Source: Streptomyces pseudovenezuelae (GTDB lineage Bacteria > Actinomycetota > Actinomycetes > Streptomycetales > Streptomycetaceae). From it: a stretch of DNA of 64,000 nucleotides. Location of the stretch: assembly GCF_029892565.1 (NCBI RefSeq), contig NZ_JARXVH010000006.1, positions 558,001 to 622,000 on the forward strand. The letters run 5' to 3'. Positions within the stretch are counted from its first letter, which is position 1. The number at the start of each line of letters is the position of its first letter. A program made the translations under genes and the position numbers. Shown here piece after piece: positions 1 to 8,429 of the stretch. A model generated the notes under the pieces. The model worked only from the letters and a program-made list of their open reading frames with translations, was not told where the DNA came from and did not search any database.

Positions 1-1
1 G

Positions 2-310
2 CGCGGCCGCGACACCCTCGACGCCAACCTCGAACTCGGCCTGCCCGCCGACGCCCGGGACTACGGCGCCGGCGCGCAGATCCTGGAGGACCTCGGGGTG
101 CGCAGCGTGCGCCTGATGACCAACAACCCCGACAAGAGCGACGCCCTGCTGCGGCACGGCCTCAAGATCAGCGGTCGTGAGCCGATGCCCGTACAGGCGG
201 GCGAGCACAACCTCCGCTACCTGCGCACCAAGCGGGACCGGATGGGCCACGACCTGCCCTGGCTGGACGCGGCCCCCGCGGCACCCCTGTCCACCTGCAA
301 CAACCAGTAA
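2..310 (+). CDS. ribA: GTP cyclohydrolase II, C-terminal part (5' end outside window)
   Basis: GTP cyclohydrolase II opens GTP to 2,5-diamino-6-ribosylamino-pyrimidinone phosphate, the first committed step of riboflavin synthesis. An open frame enters from the left edge and gives about 102 residues. It contains the family's C-terminal signatures GRDTLDANLELGLP, DYGAGAQILEDLGVRSVRL, TNNPDK and the closing HNLRYLRTKRDRMGH. The N-terminus is not visible, so I cannot tell whether the gene is fused to DHBP synthase (ribBA), as is usual in actinobacteria. The stop is 22 nt before ribH on the same strand, consistent with a riboflavin operon. Confidence 0.93.
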   Translation, partial: RGRDTLDANLELGLPADARDYGAGAQILEDLGVRSVRLMTNNPDKSDALLRHGLKISGREPMPVQAGEHNLRYLRTKRDRMGHDLPWLDAAPAAPLSTCNNQ

Positions 311-332
311 GCACACCGAGGAGACAACGAAC

Positions 333-818
333 GTGAGCGGCAAGGGCGCACCGGAACTGTCCGTACGCAACGTCGGAGACCTGCGGGTCGCCGTCATCGC
401 GGCGCAGTGGCACGAGAAGGTGATGGACGGACTGGTGGACGGCGCCCTGCGCGCCCTGCACGACCTGGGGATCGACGAGCCGACCCTGCTCAGGGTCCCC
501 GGCAGCTGGGAACTCCCGGTCGTGGCAAAGGTGTTGGCGGGCCGGGGCTACGACGCGATCGTCGCCCTCGGCGTCGTCATCCGCGGCGGCACCCCCCACT
601 TCGAGTACGTGTGCCAGGGCGTCACCCAGGGCCTCACCCAGGTCTCCGTCGAGACCGGCGTCCCCGTCGGCATGGGCGTGCTGACCTGCGACACCGAGGA
701 GCAGGCCCTGGACCGGGCCGGCCTGGAGGGCTCGAACGAGGACAAGGGGCACGAGGCGGTGACGGCCGCGGTGGCGACGGCGGCCACGCTCCGCTCAGTA
801 TCTGAACCCTGGAGGTGA
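333..818 (+). CDS. ribH: 6,7-dimethyl-8-ribityllumazine synthase
   Basis: Condenses 5-amino-6-ribitylamino-uracil with dihydroxybutanone phosphate to give lumazine, the penultimate step of riboflavin synthesis. The 161-aa product has the normal family length. It shows GSWELPVVAK and VIRGGTPHFEYV near residues 82-93, with His89 at the catalytic position, followed by the D-AG...NKGHEA-like C-terminal helix. I chose the GTG at 333 because GAGGAG lies about 10 nt upstream and the protein then begins like its relatives. The frame stays open further upstream, but that would overlap ribA. It is cotranscribed with ribA (22-nt gap) and followed 34 nt later by hisE. Confidence 0.96.
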   Translation: MSGKGAPELSVRNVGDLRVAVIAAQWHEKVMDGLVDGALRALHDLGIDEPTLLRVPGSWELPVVAKVLAGRGYDAIVALGVVIRGGTPHFEYVCQGVTQGLTQVSVETGVPVGMGVLTCDTEEQALDRAGLEGSNEDKGHEAVTAAVATAATLRSVSEPWR

Positions 819-852
819 GCGCCGCGCACTTGCGCATAGGGTTAGCACCATC

Positions 853-1125
853 ATGTCCAATAAGACGTTCGAGGAGCTCTTCACCGAGCTCCAGCACAAG
901 GCCGCCACCGGCGACCCCGCCACTTCCCGCACCGCAGAGCTGGTCGGCAAGGGCGTTCATGCCATCGGCAAGAAGGTCGTCGAAGAGGCCGCCGAGGTCT
1001 GGATGGCCGCCGAGTACGAGGGCAAGGAAGCGGCCGCCGAGGAGATCTCGCAGCTGCTCTACCACGTCCAGGTGATGATGGTCGCCCGCGGAATCTCGCT
1101 GGACGACGTCTACGCCCACCTGTAA
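853..1125 (+). CDS. hisE: phosphoribosyl-ATP pyrophosphatase
   Basis: Hydrolyses PR-ATP to PR-AMP, the second step of histidine synthesis. The 90-aa product has the full length of the actinobacterial single-domain HisE. It begins with FEELFTELQHK and carries the metal-binding helix motif KKVVEEAAEVWMAA (residues 40-53) and the paired EEISQLLYHVQVMMV helix, the all-alpha MazG-like fold. It lies between ribH and hisG, so the first two histidine steps are adjacent and separate from any main his operon. No strong Shine-Dalgarno is visible before the ATG; AGGG at 838-841 is the best candidate. Confidence 0.95.
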   Translation: MSNKTFEELFTELQHKAATGDPATSRTAELVGKGVHAIGKKVVEEAAEVWMAAEYEGKEAAAEEISQLLYHVQVMMVARGISLDDVYAHL

Positions 1126-1197
1126 GTCTCCAGGCCTGTAAGTCCCCTGGTTCCACGTAGACCCGCACAAACCCATCACGCGAAGGAAGCCGACCTC

Positions 1198-2055
1198 ATG
1201 CTGCGCATCGCCGTCCCCAACAAGGGTTCCCTGTCAGGACCTGCGGCGGACATGCTGCATGAGGCCGGCTACCAGCAGCGCCGCGAGTCCAAGGAACTGC
1301 GCATCGTCGACCCGGTCAACGAGGTGGAGTTCTTCTACCTCCGCCCCCGTGACATCGCGATCTACGTCTCCTCCGGCCGCCTCGACATCGGCATCACCGG
1401 CCGCGACCTGCTGATCGACTCCGGAGCGAGCGCCGAGCCGATCCTGCCGCTCGGCTTCGCCCGCTCCACCTTCCGCTTCGCCTCCAAGCCGGGCGCCGCG
1501 AACACCATCGCGGACCTCAAGGGCAAGACGGTCGCCACCTCCTACGAGGGCATCGTCGCCAAGCACCTCGCCGACAAGGGCATCGACGCCTCCGTCGTGC
1601 ACCTCGACGGCGCCGTCGAGACCGCCATCGAGCTGGGTGTCGCCGAGGTCATCGCGGACGTCGTCGAGACCGGCACCAGCCTGCGCAACGCGGGCCTGGA
1701 GGTCTTCGGCGAACCGATCATGAAGTCCGAGGCGATCGTGATCCGGCGCACCGGCGCGGACGTCGACGAGGCCGCCGAGCCGAAGGTGCAGCAGTTCCTG
1801 CGCCGCCTCCAGGGCGTCCTGGTGGCGCGGACGTACGTGATGATGGACTACGACTGCCGCGTCGAGCAGCTGGAGAAGGCCGTCGCGCTGACCCCGGGTC
1901 TTGAGTCGCCGACCGTCTCCCCGCTGCACAACGAGGGCTGGGTCGCCGTCCGTGCCATGGTCCCCGCCAAGGAGGCCCAGCGGATCATGGACGACCTGTA
2001 CGACATCGGCGCGCGGGCCATCCTGACCACGGCGATCCACGCCTGCCGGCTCTGA
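1198..2055 (+). CDS. hisG: ATP phosphoribosyltransferase, long form
   Basis: Catalyses the first step of histidine synthesis (ATP + PRPP to PR-ATP) and is normally feedback-inhibited by histidine. The 285-aa product is the long hexameric form. The periplasmic-binding-like catalytic domain spans residues 1-210 (start MLRIAVPNKGSLSG; PRPP-binding DVVETGTSLRNAGLEVF near residues 155-171). A C-terminal ACT-like regulatory domain follows (SPLHNEGWVAVRAMVPAKEA..., ending AILTTAIHACRL). Because the ACT-like domain is present, a separate HisZ is not needed. GAAGG precedes the ATG. It is 72 nt after hisE and 14 nt before the next gene. Confidence 0.96.
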   Translation: MLRIAVPNKGSLSGPAADMLHEAGYQQRRESKELRIVDPVNEVEFFYLRPRDIAIYVSSGRLDIGITGRDLLIDSGASAEPILPLGFARSTFRFASKPGAANTIADLKGKTVATSYEGIVAKHLADKGIDASVVHLDGAVETAIELGVAEVIADVVETGTSLRNAGLEVFGEPIMKSEAIVIRRTGADVDEAAEPKVQQFLRRLQGVLVARTYVMMDYDCRVEQLEKAVALTPGLESPTVSPLHNEGWVAVRAMVPAKEAQRIMDDLYDIGARAILTTAIHACRL

Positions 2056-2069
2056 GGGACGTACGAGCC

Positions 2070-2513
2070 ATGTCTGATCTGCCTGTTCTCCCCGTCACCT
2101 TCCGGCCGGGCCGTACCCGGGCCGTCCTGCTCGTCGCCGGTGCCGTGATCTTCGTGGTCATCACGACGGTCGCGATGCTCCTGGAGCAGCTCGGCCCCGG
2201 TGAGCGGCTGAGTTTCATCTTCACGGCGGCGCTGCTCTTCGGTGTGCTCGCGCTGCTCGCCCGGGTGAAGGTCGTCGCCGACGAGTCCGGTGTGACCGTG
2301 GTCAACATCGCCAGCCGGCGCCGACTGGCCTGGGCGGAGATCCTGCAGGTCAACCTGCGCCCAGGCGACCCGTGGGTGTTCCTCAACCTCAGCGACGGCA
2401 CCAGCCTGCCCGCGCTCGGCATCCAGCCGGGCATCGCCAAGCAGCACGCCATCGCCGACGCGCGCGCCCTGCGGGCGCTCGCCGAAGCCCGCTCGACAAG
2501 GGATCTGCCCTAG
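2070..2513 (+). CDS. PH domain-containing membrane protein
   Basis: A 147-aa protein with a short N-terminal arm and two hydrophobic helices (about residues 19-40 and 50-68). A bacterial PH-like beta domain follows (VKVVADESGVTVVNIASRRRLAWAEI...). The domain resembles the small PH family often found beside hisG in streptomycetes. It starts 14 nt after hisG and is probably its operon partner, but nothing in the sequence links it to histidine. The biochemical function is unknown; a role in binding other membrane components would be a guess. Confidence 0.8.
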   Translation: MSDLPVLPVTFRPGRTRAVLLVAGAVIFVVITTVAMLLEQLGPGERLSFIFTAALLFGVLALLARVKVVADESGVTVVNIASRRRLAWAEILQVNLRPGDPWVFLNLSDGTSLPALGIQPGIAKQHAIADARALRALAEARSTRDLP

Positions 2514-2537
2514 AGACCCATGTCTTGATTAATCTGT

Positions 2538-2568
2538 TGGCGGAGGCGTTTTCGTTGCGCCTCCGCCA
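2538..2568. terminator. hairpin after the rib/his/PH operon
   Basis: Perfect 11-bp inverted repeat (TGGCGGAGGCG / CGCCTCCGCCA) around a 9-nt T-rich loop, 25 nt after the PH-domain stop. There is no U-run after it, as is usual for Streptomyces terminators. Confidence 0.6.
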
Positions 2569-2655
2569 CTGATGTTCCCACCGGTCCTCAGAGGCCCCCT
2601 GCTACCCGAGGAGTGACTCCCTCCAGCGATGGACGGATCGTCCTGTAGTACCTGC

Positions 2656-2687
2656 GCCGCCCCCTCACGACATATCGAGGCGGCGGC
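2656..2687 (+). promoter_or_regulatory. hairpin overlapping the Shine-Dalgarno of the CNNM gene
   Basis: GCCGCCCCCTC pairs with GAGGCGGCGGC (one mismatch) around a 10-nt loop. The right arm contains the only plausible Shine-Dalgarno (GAGG, 2677-2680) of the gene starting at 2691. Folding would hide that site, so translational control is possible. I could not match it to a known M-box or other riboswitch. Confidence 0.35.
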
Positions 2688-2690
2688 ATC

Positions 2691-4016
2691 ATGACCATCC
2701 CCTTGCTGCTTCTCGGAGCGGCATTCCTGTTGATCCTCGCCAACGGCTTCTTCGTGGCGGCCGAGTTCGGCCTCGTCACGGTCGAGTCGACGGACGCCGA
2801 GAAGGCCGCGGCCGAGGGCGACCGCCGGGCCCGCAGAGTCGCGGAGTCCCTCAAGGAACTCTCCTTCCAGCTGTCCGGCACCCAGCTCGGCATCACCATC
2901 ACCTCCCTCGTCGTCGGCATGCTGGCCGAACCGGCGCTCGCGGAGCTGCTGCACGGCCCGTTCACCGCGATCGGCCTGCCCGAAGGGGCCGTCCCGAGCG
3001 TCTCGGTGATCGTCGGCATGCTGCTGGCCTCGGCCGTGCAGATGGTGATCGGCGAACTCGTGCCCAAGAACTGGGCGGTGTCCAAGCCCATGCAGGTCGC
3101 GCGCTTCGTCGCGGGCCCGCAACACGCCTTCGCGCGGCTGTTCCGCCCGGTCATCGCCGCGCTGAACACCGTGGCCAACCGCCTGGTGCGTGCCCTGGGT
3201 GTCGAGCCCGCCGAGGAGCTGGCCTCCGCCCGCACCCCGGGCGAGCTCGTCTCCCTCGCCCGGCACTCGGCCCAGGCCGGCACCCTGGAACAGGACACGG
3301 CCGACCTCTTCGTACGGACCCTGTCGCTCGCCGAACTGACCGCGCAGCACGTCATGACGCCGCGCGTGAAGGTGAGCGCGCTGCAGTCCTCGGCGACCGC
3401 CGAGGACGTGGTCAACCTGACCCGCGCCACCGGCCTGTCCCGCTTCCCCGTCTACCGGGAGAAGATCGACGAGGTCGTCGGCATGGTCCACCTCAAGGAC
3501 GCCCTCGCGGTCCCCGCGCACGACCGACTGCGCACCCCCGTGGGCCGCATCGCCCGCCCGGCGCTGCTCGTCCCCGAGACGCTGCCGGTGCAGCCGCTGC
3601 TCGGTCAGCTGCGCAGCGAACAGCCCATCGCGGTCGTCGTCGACGAGTACGGCGGCACGGCCGGCGTGGTCACGCTGGAGGACATCGTCGAGGAGATCGT
3701 CGGCGAGGTCCGCGACGAGCACGACGGGCAGGACGTGCCCGAACTCGCCGCCGCCCCGCCGGAGGACGGCAGGCTCGCGTGGGACGCCGACGGCAGCTGC
3801 CGGGTCGACATCCTGCAACGCATAGGCCTCGACGTACCCGAGGGGCCCTACGAGACCGTCGCCGGGCTGGTCGCCGACCTGCTCGGCCGGATCCCGGCCG
3901 CCGGCGACCGGGCCGAACTGCCGGGCTGGCGGCTCACCGTGCGCCGGGTCGGCCACTACCGCGCCGAGCGGGTCCGCCTGGTGCGGACCGGGTCGGTCGT
4001 GGAGGTCACCCGATGA
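2691..4016 (+). CDS. CNNM/CorC (HlyC-type) membrane protein with CBS pair and CorC domain
   Basis: A 441-aa inner-membrane protein with the CNNM/CorC layout. The DUF21 transmembrane domain covers about residues 1-190 (three to four helices, signature NGFFVAAEFGLV, and GELVPKNWAV). A tandem CBS pair spans about residues 205-330 (RFPVYREKIDEVVGMVHLKD; VVVDEYGGTAGVVTLEDIVEEIVGE). A C-terminal CorC_HlyC domain spans about residues 350-430. Family members are linked to Mg2+/Co2+ efflux or resistance; the older name 'hemolysin' is misleading. It overlaps the next paralogue by ATGA, so the two are translationally coupled and may form a heteromer. A hairpin covers its ribosome-binding site. Confidence 0.9.
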   Translation: MTIPLLLLGAAFLLILANGFFVAAEFGLVTVESTDAEKAAAEGDRRARRVAESLKELSFQLSGTQLGITITSLVVGMLAEPALAELLHGPFTAIGLPEGAVPSVSVIVGMLLASAVQMVIGELVPKNWAVSKPMQVARFVAGPQHAFARLFRPVIAALNTVANRLVRALGVEPAEELASARTPGELVSLARHSAQAGTLEQDTADLFVRTLSLAELTAQHVMTPRVKVSALQSSATAEDVVNLTRATGLSRFPVYREKIDEVVGMVHLKDALAVPAHDRLRTPVGRIARPALLVPETLPVQPLLGQLRSEQPIAVVVDEYGGTAGVVTLEDIVEEIVGEVRDEHDGQDVPELAAAPPEDGRLAWDADGSCRVDILQRIGLDVPEGPYETVAGLVADLLGRIPAAGDRAELPGWRLTVRRVGHYRAERVRLVRTGSVVEVTR

Positions 4017-5125
4017 GCGTGCTCCAACTCCTGTTCGCCGGAATGCTCGTGCTCACCAACGGCTTCTTCGTCGGCGCCGAGTTCGCCCTCGTCTCCGTGC
4101 GCCGCAGCCAGATCGAACCGCTCGGCACGGCCCGGTCCCGCCAGGTGCTGTACGGCCTGGAGCGGCTGCCGCAGATGATGGCCGCGGCCCAGTTCGGCAT
4201 CACCGTCTGCTCGTTGACCCTGGGCGCGGTCGCCGAACCGACGGTCGCCCATCTGCTGGAGCCGGTCTTCGAGTGGGTCCACCTGCCCGACGGGATGATC
4301 CACCCGCTCGGCTACATCATCGCGCTCGCCGCCGTCGTCTTCTTCCACCTCGTGATCGGCGAGATGGTCCCGAAGAACCTCGCGATGGCGGCCCCCGAGA
4401 AGGTCGCGCTGTGGCTCAGCCCCGGCCTGGTCGCCTTCGCCCGCGTCTGCCGGCCCATCACCGTCGCCCTCGGCGCCTGCGCCCGGGCCATCCTGCGGCT
4501 CTTCAACGTCGAGCCCAGGGACGAGGTCGAGGCGGTCTTCACCAGCGAGCAGCTCAACCGCCTGGTGGAGGACTCCGGTCAGGCCGGCTTCCTCGACCCC
4601 GAGGAGCAGGAACGCCTGGAGGACGCGCTGGAACTGGGCTCCCGCCCGGTGACGGACGTACTCCTCAAGCGCGAGTCACTGATCACGGTCAGCCCGTCGG
4701 TCACCCCGGGCAAGATCGTCGAACTCACCGCCCGCACCGGCTACTCCCGCTTCCCGGTGGCCGCCGACAACGGCGCCTTCATGGGCTACCTGCACGTGAA
4801 GGACGTCCTGGACCTGGAGGACTCCGACCGCGCGGTGCCGCAACAGTTGTGGCGGCCCATGACGACGCTACAGGCCGAACTCCCCCTGGACGACGCCCTG
4901 ACCGTGATGCGCCGAGCGGCGACCCACCTGGCCCAGATCGCCGACACCTCCGGCAAGGTACTGGGCTTGGTCGCCTTGGAGGACGTACTGGAACTCCTGG
5001 TGGGCGAGGTCACGGACCCGGCCCACCGGGAGACTCCGGAGGTAAAGGTGACGGAGCCGCGAGCGAGCGACAACACGGAGCAGGCTTCGACCACCGCCGA
5101 CCCGGAGCAGGCCCTGGCACGCTGA
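4013..5125 (+). CDS. CNNM/CorC-type membrane protein with CBS pair, lacking CorC domain
   Basis: A 370-aa paralogue of the preceding gene. It has a DUF21 transmembrane domain (NGFFVGAEFALVSV near residues 16-29; IGEMVPKNLAMA) and a CBS pair (SRFPVAADNGAFMGYLHVKD; GLVALEDVLELLVGEV). It ends in a short polar, probably disordered tail instead of the CorC_HlyC domain. The start at 4013 overlaps the upstream stop (ATGA), which fixes it over the longer open frame. The pair of one full-length and one CorC-less protein is common in actinobacteria and suggests a heterodimer. The transported ion is not known. Confidence 0.9.
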   Translation: MSVLQLLFAGMLVLTNGFFVGAEFALVSVRRSQIEPLGTARSRQVLYGLERLPQMMAAAQFGITVCSLTLGAVAEPTVAHLLEPVFEWVHLPDGMIHPLGYIIALAAVVFFHLVIGEMVPKNLAMAAPEKVALWLSPGLVAFARVCRPITVALGACARAILRLFNVEPRDEVEAVFTSEQLNRLVEDSGQAGFLDPEEQERLEDALELGSRPVTDVLLKRESLITVSPSVTPGKIVELTARTGYSRFPVAADNGAFMGYLHVKDVLDLEDSDRAVPQQLWRPMTTLQAELPLDDALTVMRRAATHLAQIADTSGKVLGLVALEDVLELLVGEVTDPAHRETPEVKVTEPRASDNTEQASTTADPEQALAR

Positions 5126-5164
5126 AGCAAGCGGTGCTTACCGACGCAGGCCCCCCGCCCCACC

Positions 5165-5215
5165 CAGGGGCGCGGGGAACTGCGCGACAAGCCACAACGC
5201 ACCCGCAGCCGCGAA
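5165..5215. repeat. dispersed Streptomyces intergenic repeat (GGGGCGCGGGGAACTGCGCGA type)
   Basis: The core GGGGCGCGGGGAACTGCGCG followed by a CAAGCC...CCGCAG tail matches, from memory, an element seen in hundreds of Streptomyces intergenic regions. It lies between two convergent genes. A relative occurs at about 53592-53617. Confidence 0.6.
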
Positions 5216-5249
5216 TCACACAGAACCCGACCGAGCTCTCGCGACCCGC

Positions 5250-7109
5250 CTACATCCCGGCAGGATCCTGGGGCCCCCGCCCCGACAACACCTCTCCGTA
5301 CGCCTGCATAAGATCCGGCAGCCGCAAGGTCGACAGATCGTCGCGCGTCAGCACACCCGGATACGTGGACAGCCGAAGATCCCGATACGCGCAACTCTTC
5401 TCGTAAAGCGTGCGCAGGAACCGCCCGTTCCCCAACTCGTCGATCCACCCCTGATCCACCACATGCCCCGCGATGGACCGCAGCTCGTCAAGAGCCTCCT
5501 CGTCCCACACGTCACCGTTCTCCGCGGCCAACACCTCGCCGATGGAGGTGAGTTCGAGGGGACGGTACGACGGGAAGTCGACCCGGGTGGTGAAGCGCGA
5601 CGACAGACCGGGGTTCGCGGCGAGCAGCCGATCCATGCCCTCGGGATAGCCGGCCAGTATCACCACCAGGTGGTCCCGGTTGTCCTCCGCCCGCTTCAAC
5701 AGCACCTGCAAGGCCTCGTCGCCGTACGCATCCCCTTTGCCATAACCGGAGTTGGAGAGCGAATACGCCTCGTCGACGAAGAGGACCCCACCGATCGCGG
5801 AGTCGATCAGCTCGTTGGCCTTCACGGCGGTCTGCCCGAGATACTCGCCGACCAGATCGGCGCGCTGGGCCTCCACGAGATGGTCGCCGCCGAGCAGCCC
5901 GAGCGCGTAGAAGACGCGACCGAGGATGCGGGCGACCGTGGTCTTGCCGGTGCCGGAGGGCCCGGAGAAGACGAAGTGCCGCTTGGGCGGCTGGACCGGC
6001 AGGCCCTGCCCGGCGCGCAGCCGGGCCATGTTCAACTGTGCCGACAACGCCTTGACCTGGCGCTTCACCGGCTCCAGGCCCACCATGCGCTCCAGTTCGG
6101 CGAGCGCCTCCTCAAGTAAGGCGGGGTCGGTCGGACCGGTGGGCAGCGCCGACGACGTGGCGTTCTTCTCCCGCACCGTCGGATCGATCACCGACGGCAG
6201 CGGACCGGTCGGCGGCAACTCCGGCTCGGACAGCCGCAGATCGCGGCCCTCGGAGCCGAACAGCGGGTCCAGGCTGTCCGGTCCCTCCAGCGCGTCCGCG
6301 CCGCCGGAGAGGGTGATCGCCGCGAGGTCGGTGGCCTCGTCGTACCCGTCGCCCTCGGAGATCGCCGCGAGCCGGGCCGAGGTGTCCATGAAGGCGGGGT
6401 CGACGCGGTGCACGGCCCGGTAGAGGGGGAGTGCGGCGGCCGAGCGGCCGGTGCCCTCGTGGGCCCGCGCCAGCCAGTAGCGCAGCTCCTTGCGCTGCGG
6501 CTGCTCGCTGCGACAGCGCATCAGGGCCGACGCGAGCAGGGGCTCGGCCTGTCCGTACATCTCCAGCCGGACCCGGGCCATGCCGCCGAACAGGCCCGCC
6601 TCGATGCCGAGCAGGGCGTCGTCGATCAACGGGTCGGTGTGCCGGACGAGTTGCTCCCAGTCCTTGACCAGGTAGGCCCGGCAGGCGTGCAGGAAGCGGA
6701 CCTGGTGGTCGGCGTCCACCGGCGGCAGACCCGCCAGGGCCCGGTCCAGCTCGGGGACATGCCGTCCGTCCAGCCAGTGGGAGGCGTGCGCGAGCAGCAG
6801 ATCGCGCGGGCTCTCCAGCACCGGCTGCACCCACCAGCCCAGCCAGTACCAGGAGTTGAGGGAGCGCCGGTGCCGGGCGCGCTGTTCGCCGAAGCGGTCG
6901 CGGTGCCGGAACATCCGCAGCAGCGCGGTCGTCGTGTCGACGCGCAGCGCGTGCAGGCCGAGCCATCCGTCGGCCATCCCGGGATCCATCCGCACCGCGG
7001 CCCGGAACTCCTCCTCCGCCTGCGGATAGGCGCCCATCGTGTAGGCATCCACACCTCGCAGCCAGGCGAGGTCGGCCGGGGCCTCGGGGCCCCGCGTGCC
7101 GAAGTCCAT
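5250..7109 (-). CDS. TPR/AAA+ ATPase of the CbxX/CfxQ (EccA-like) family
   Basis: A 619-aa cytosolic ATPase. The N-terminal half (about 1-260) is helical and TPR-like. A Pro/Ser-rich linker follows, then one CbxX/CfxQ AAA+ module from about residue 330. Walker A is GPSGTGKTT (about 383-391) and Walker B is GGVLFVDEAYSL; sensor and arginine-finger segments follow (NPGLSSRFTTRVDFPSY). This is the architecture of EccA from type VII secretion systems, but no esx or ecc gene is in the window. I use the ATG at 7109; a GTG 12 nt further upstream is an alternative, and the longer frame beyond is low-quality sequence. The substrate is unknown. Confidence 0.88.
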   Translation of the reverse strand: MDFGTRGPEAPADLAWLRGVDAYTMGAYPQAEEEFRAAVRMDPGMADGWLGLHALRVDTTTALLRMFRHRDRFGEQRARHRRSLNSWYWLGWWVQPVLESPRDLLLAHASHWLDGRHVPELDRALAGLPPVDADHQVRFLHACRAYLVKDWEQLVRHTDPLIDDALLGIEAGLFGGMARVRLEMYGQAEPLLASALMRCRSEQPQRKELRYWLARAHEGTGRSAAALPLYRAVHRVDPAFMDTSARLAAISEGDGYDEATDLAAITLSGGADALEGPDSLDPLFGSEGRDLRLSEPELPPTGPLPSVIDPTVREKNATSSALPTGPTDPALLEEALAELERMVGLEPVKRQVKALSAQLNMARLRAGQGLPVQPPKRHFVFSGPSGTGKTTVARILGRVFYALGLLGGDHLVEAQRADLVGEYLGQTAVKANELIDSAIGGVLFVDEAYSLSNSGYGKGDAYGDEALQVLLKRAEDNRDHLVVILAGYPEGMDRLLAANPGLSSRFTTRVDFPSYRPLELTSIGEVLAAENGDVWDEEALDELRSIAGHVVDQGWIDELGNGRFLRTLYEKSCAYRDLRLSTYPGVLTRDDLSTLRLPDLMQAYGEVLSGRGPQDPAGM

Positions 7110-7535
7110 CACGTCCCCCACAAACCGTGCCCCCGTCGGTTGGCCGGCGGGCCGTTGCCCGTCGGCCTCCTTGATCGAACCGCCGTGCCGCGGACCGGAG
7201 TTGCGGTGCGCGCAGCCGTCCGAAGGTCGCACCGAGGGCATCGTACCTGCGCCGGTGTCGCCCGCCGTAGGGTGCCGCACAGGCCGTTTGGCGAGGTGGG
7301 AGCAGATGGGGCGCATCGGGAACGGTCACCGTGCGTGAGCGAATTGCGCCGTAGAGCGTCCGAATAGCGGGACGAGGGCAGAACGAAGCCCCCGATCACG
7401 GGGGAACAACCGGGGGCTTCGCGTTTCTGGGCGGCTTCGCATGGCCGCACATTCAGAACGTAAGTCCTGTACGGCTATGCGGTCAAGCCGAGTTGAGGCA
7501 CTCCGGGAAGTTGCCGAACGGGCGTCTTCACAGGT
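7110..7535. other. intergenic region, 426 bp
   Basis: Lies between the leftward uridine-kinase-like gene and the leftward AAA+ gene. It holds the 7384-7421 hairpin and presumably the AAA+ promoter. I found no convincing gene or RNA. Confidence 0.6.
7384..7421. terminator. hairpin terminator after the uridine-kinase-like gene
   Basis: Perfect 11-bp inverted repeat CGAAGCCCCCG / CGGGGGCTTCG around a 16-nt loop. It lies 115 nt downstream of the leftward kinase-like gene and is symmetrical enough to act in either direction. Confidence 0.65.
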
Positions 7536-8222
7536 TCAGCACATTGCGGATGGTCCGTCACCCAGCGTGAGTGCGTGGTCCAGTCCAGCGGTGTTCACGG
7601 GCCCCGGGAGTACCTCGTACCCCTTCACGCACTGCCGTACCAGGGCGTCGGCGAAGGGTCGTGAAGGATCCTCGGCGAAATGCCGACGCTCCGCCGAGAC
7701 CCACTCGCCCCAGAACTCCCGCTGTTCCTCCCCGTCCCTCTGGCGTCCCCGCGTCCACGACTCCTCGGAGGGCAACTCCATCCACAGCAGACACGCCAGA
7801 TGCGGGCGCAGTGCGCGGCGGCCCGCGCCGACGCCCTCGATCAGTACGACGGGGGCGGGCGGGAGCGTGCGGGGCGGTCCGAAGTGGCGGGCTTGCCAGT
7901 CGTAGGGGGCGTACTCGGCGCTCTCGCCGCGATGGAACGGCTCGATCACCCGCGTCAGCAGCCGCCCGGTCCACGCGAACAGCTCGTCGTGGCTGGCGAT
8001 GTCGTCGAGGTGCAGCACCGGGGCGTCGTCCAGGGCGCGGGCCAACTCCCCGGCGAACGTGGTCTTTCCGGAGCCGGCGTGCCCGTCGACGCCGACCAGA
8101 CGGACCGGGCCGCAGGAGGCGGGGAGACGGCGGAGCCGGGAGGCGAGGTCGTGAATGGCTGTTCCTTGGCTGTGCGGTGGCGAAATGGGCCGATATGGGC
8201 TGACCGGCGAGCAGTGTCTCAC
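7536..8222 (-). CDS. uridine-kinase-like P-loop protein
   Basis: A 228-aa single-domain P-loop kinase. Walker A is GVDGHAGSGKTTFAG (about residues 44-58). A catalytic-Asp segment VLHLDDI follows, then PVVLIEGVGAGRRAL (a Walker-B-like strand) and a lid region rich in Arg (WTRGRQRDGEEQREFWGEW). This is the layout of uridine kinase/phosphoribulokinase-like proteins, though key uridine-binding residues cannot be confirmed by eye. The GTG start gives about 40 leading residues before the P-loop; a later start is possible. It is divergent from the C39 peptidase gene. Confidence 0.75.
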   Translation of the reverse strand: MRHCSPVSPYRPISPPHSQGTAIHDLASRLRRLPASCGPVRLVGVDGHAGSGKTTFAGELARALDDAPVLHLDDIASHDELFAWTGRLLTRVIEPFHRGESAEYAPYDWQARHFGPPRTLPPAPVVLIEGVGAGRRALRPHLACLLWMELPSEESWTRGRQRDGEEQREFWGEWVSAERRHFAEDPSRPFADALVRQCVKGYEVLPGPVNTAGLDHALTLGDGPSAMC

Positions 8223-8429
8223 GGGGGTGCTCGGGGGCGGGACCCTGGAGGTGCTCCCTGCCGCGTTCCTGAGCCGGTCACGTCAGTGGTCGAGACCAAT
8301 ATTCATGGGCGTGCCATGGACGAAATTGCTGGCAGGAGGCGCCTCCTGCGGTCATAGTTGGCGCACAACCGTGCAGCGCAACGTGCATGGGACCAGCACC
8401 GACTCGGACACCTGGGGGTCTCTCCACCC

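Noticed and set aside
2514..2690. M-box (Mg2+) riboswitch in the CNNM leader
   Set aside because: The conserved M-box core segments as I remember them are not found; only simple hairpins are visible.
2529..3956. 475-aa open frame on the minus strand antisense to the first CNNM gene
   Set aside because: Low-complexity Gly/Arg/Asp composition typical of the complement of a GC-rich gene; the plus-strand frame has clear domain motifs.
7110..7535. tRNA or small RNA gene in the 426-bp gap
   Set aside because: No cloverleaf with T-loop GTTCGA-type motif or CCA-compatible acceptor could be built; only a terminator hairpin is clear.
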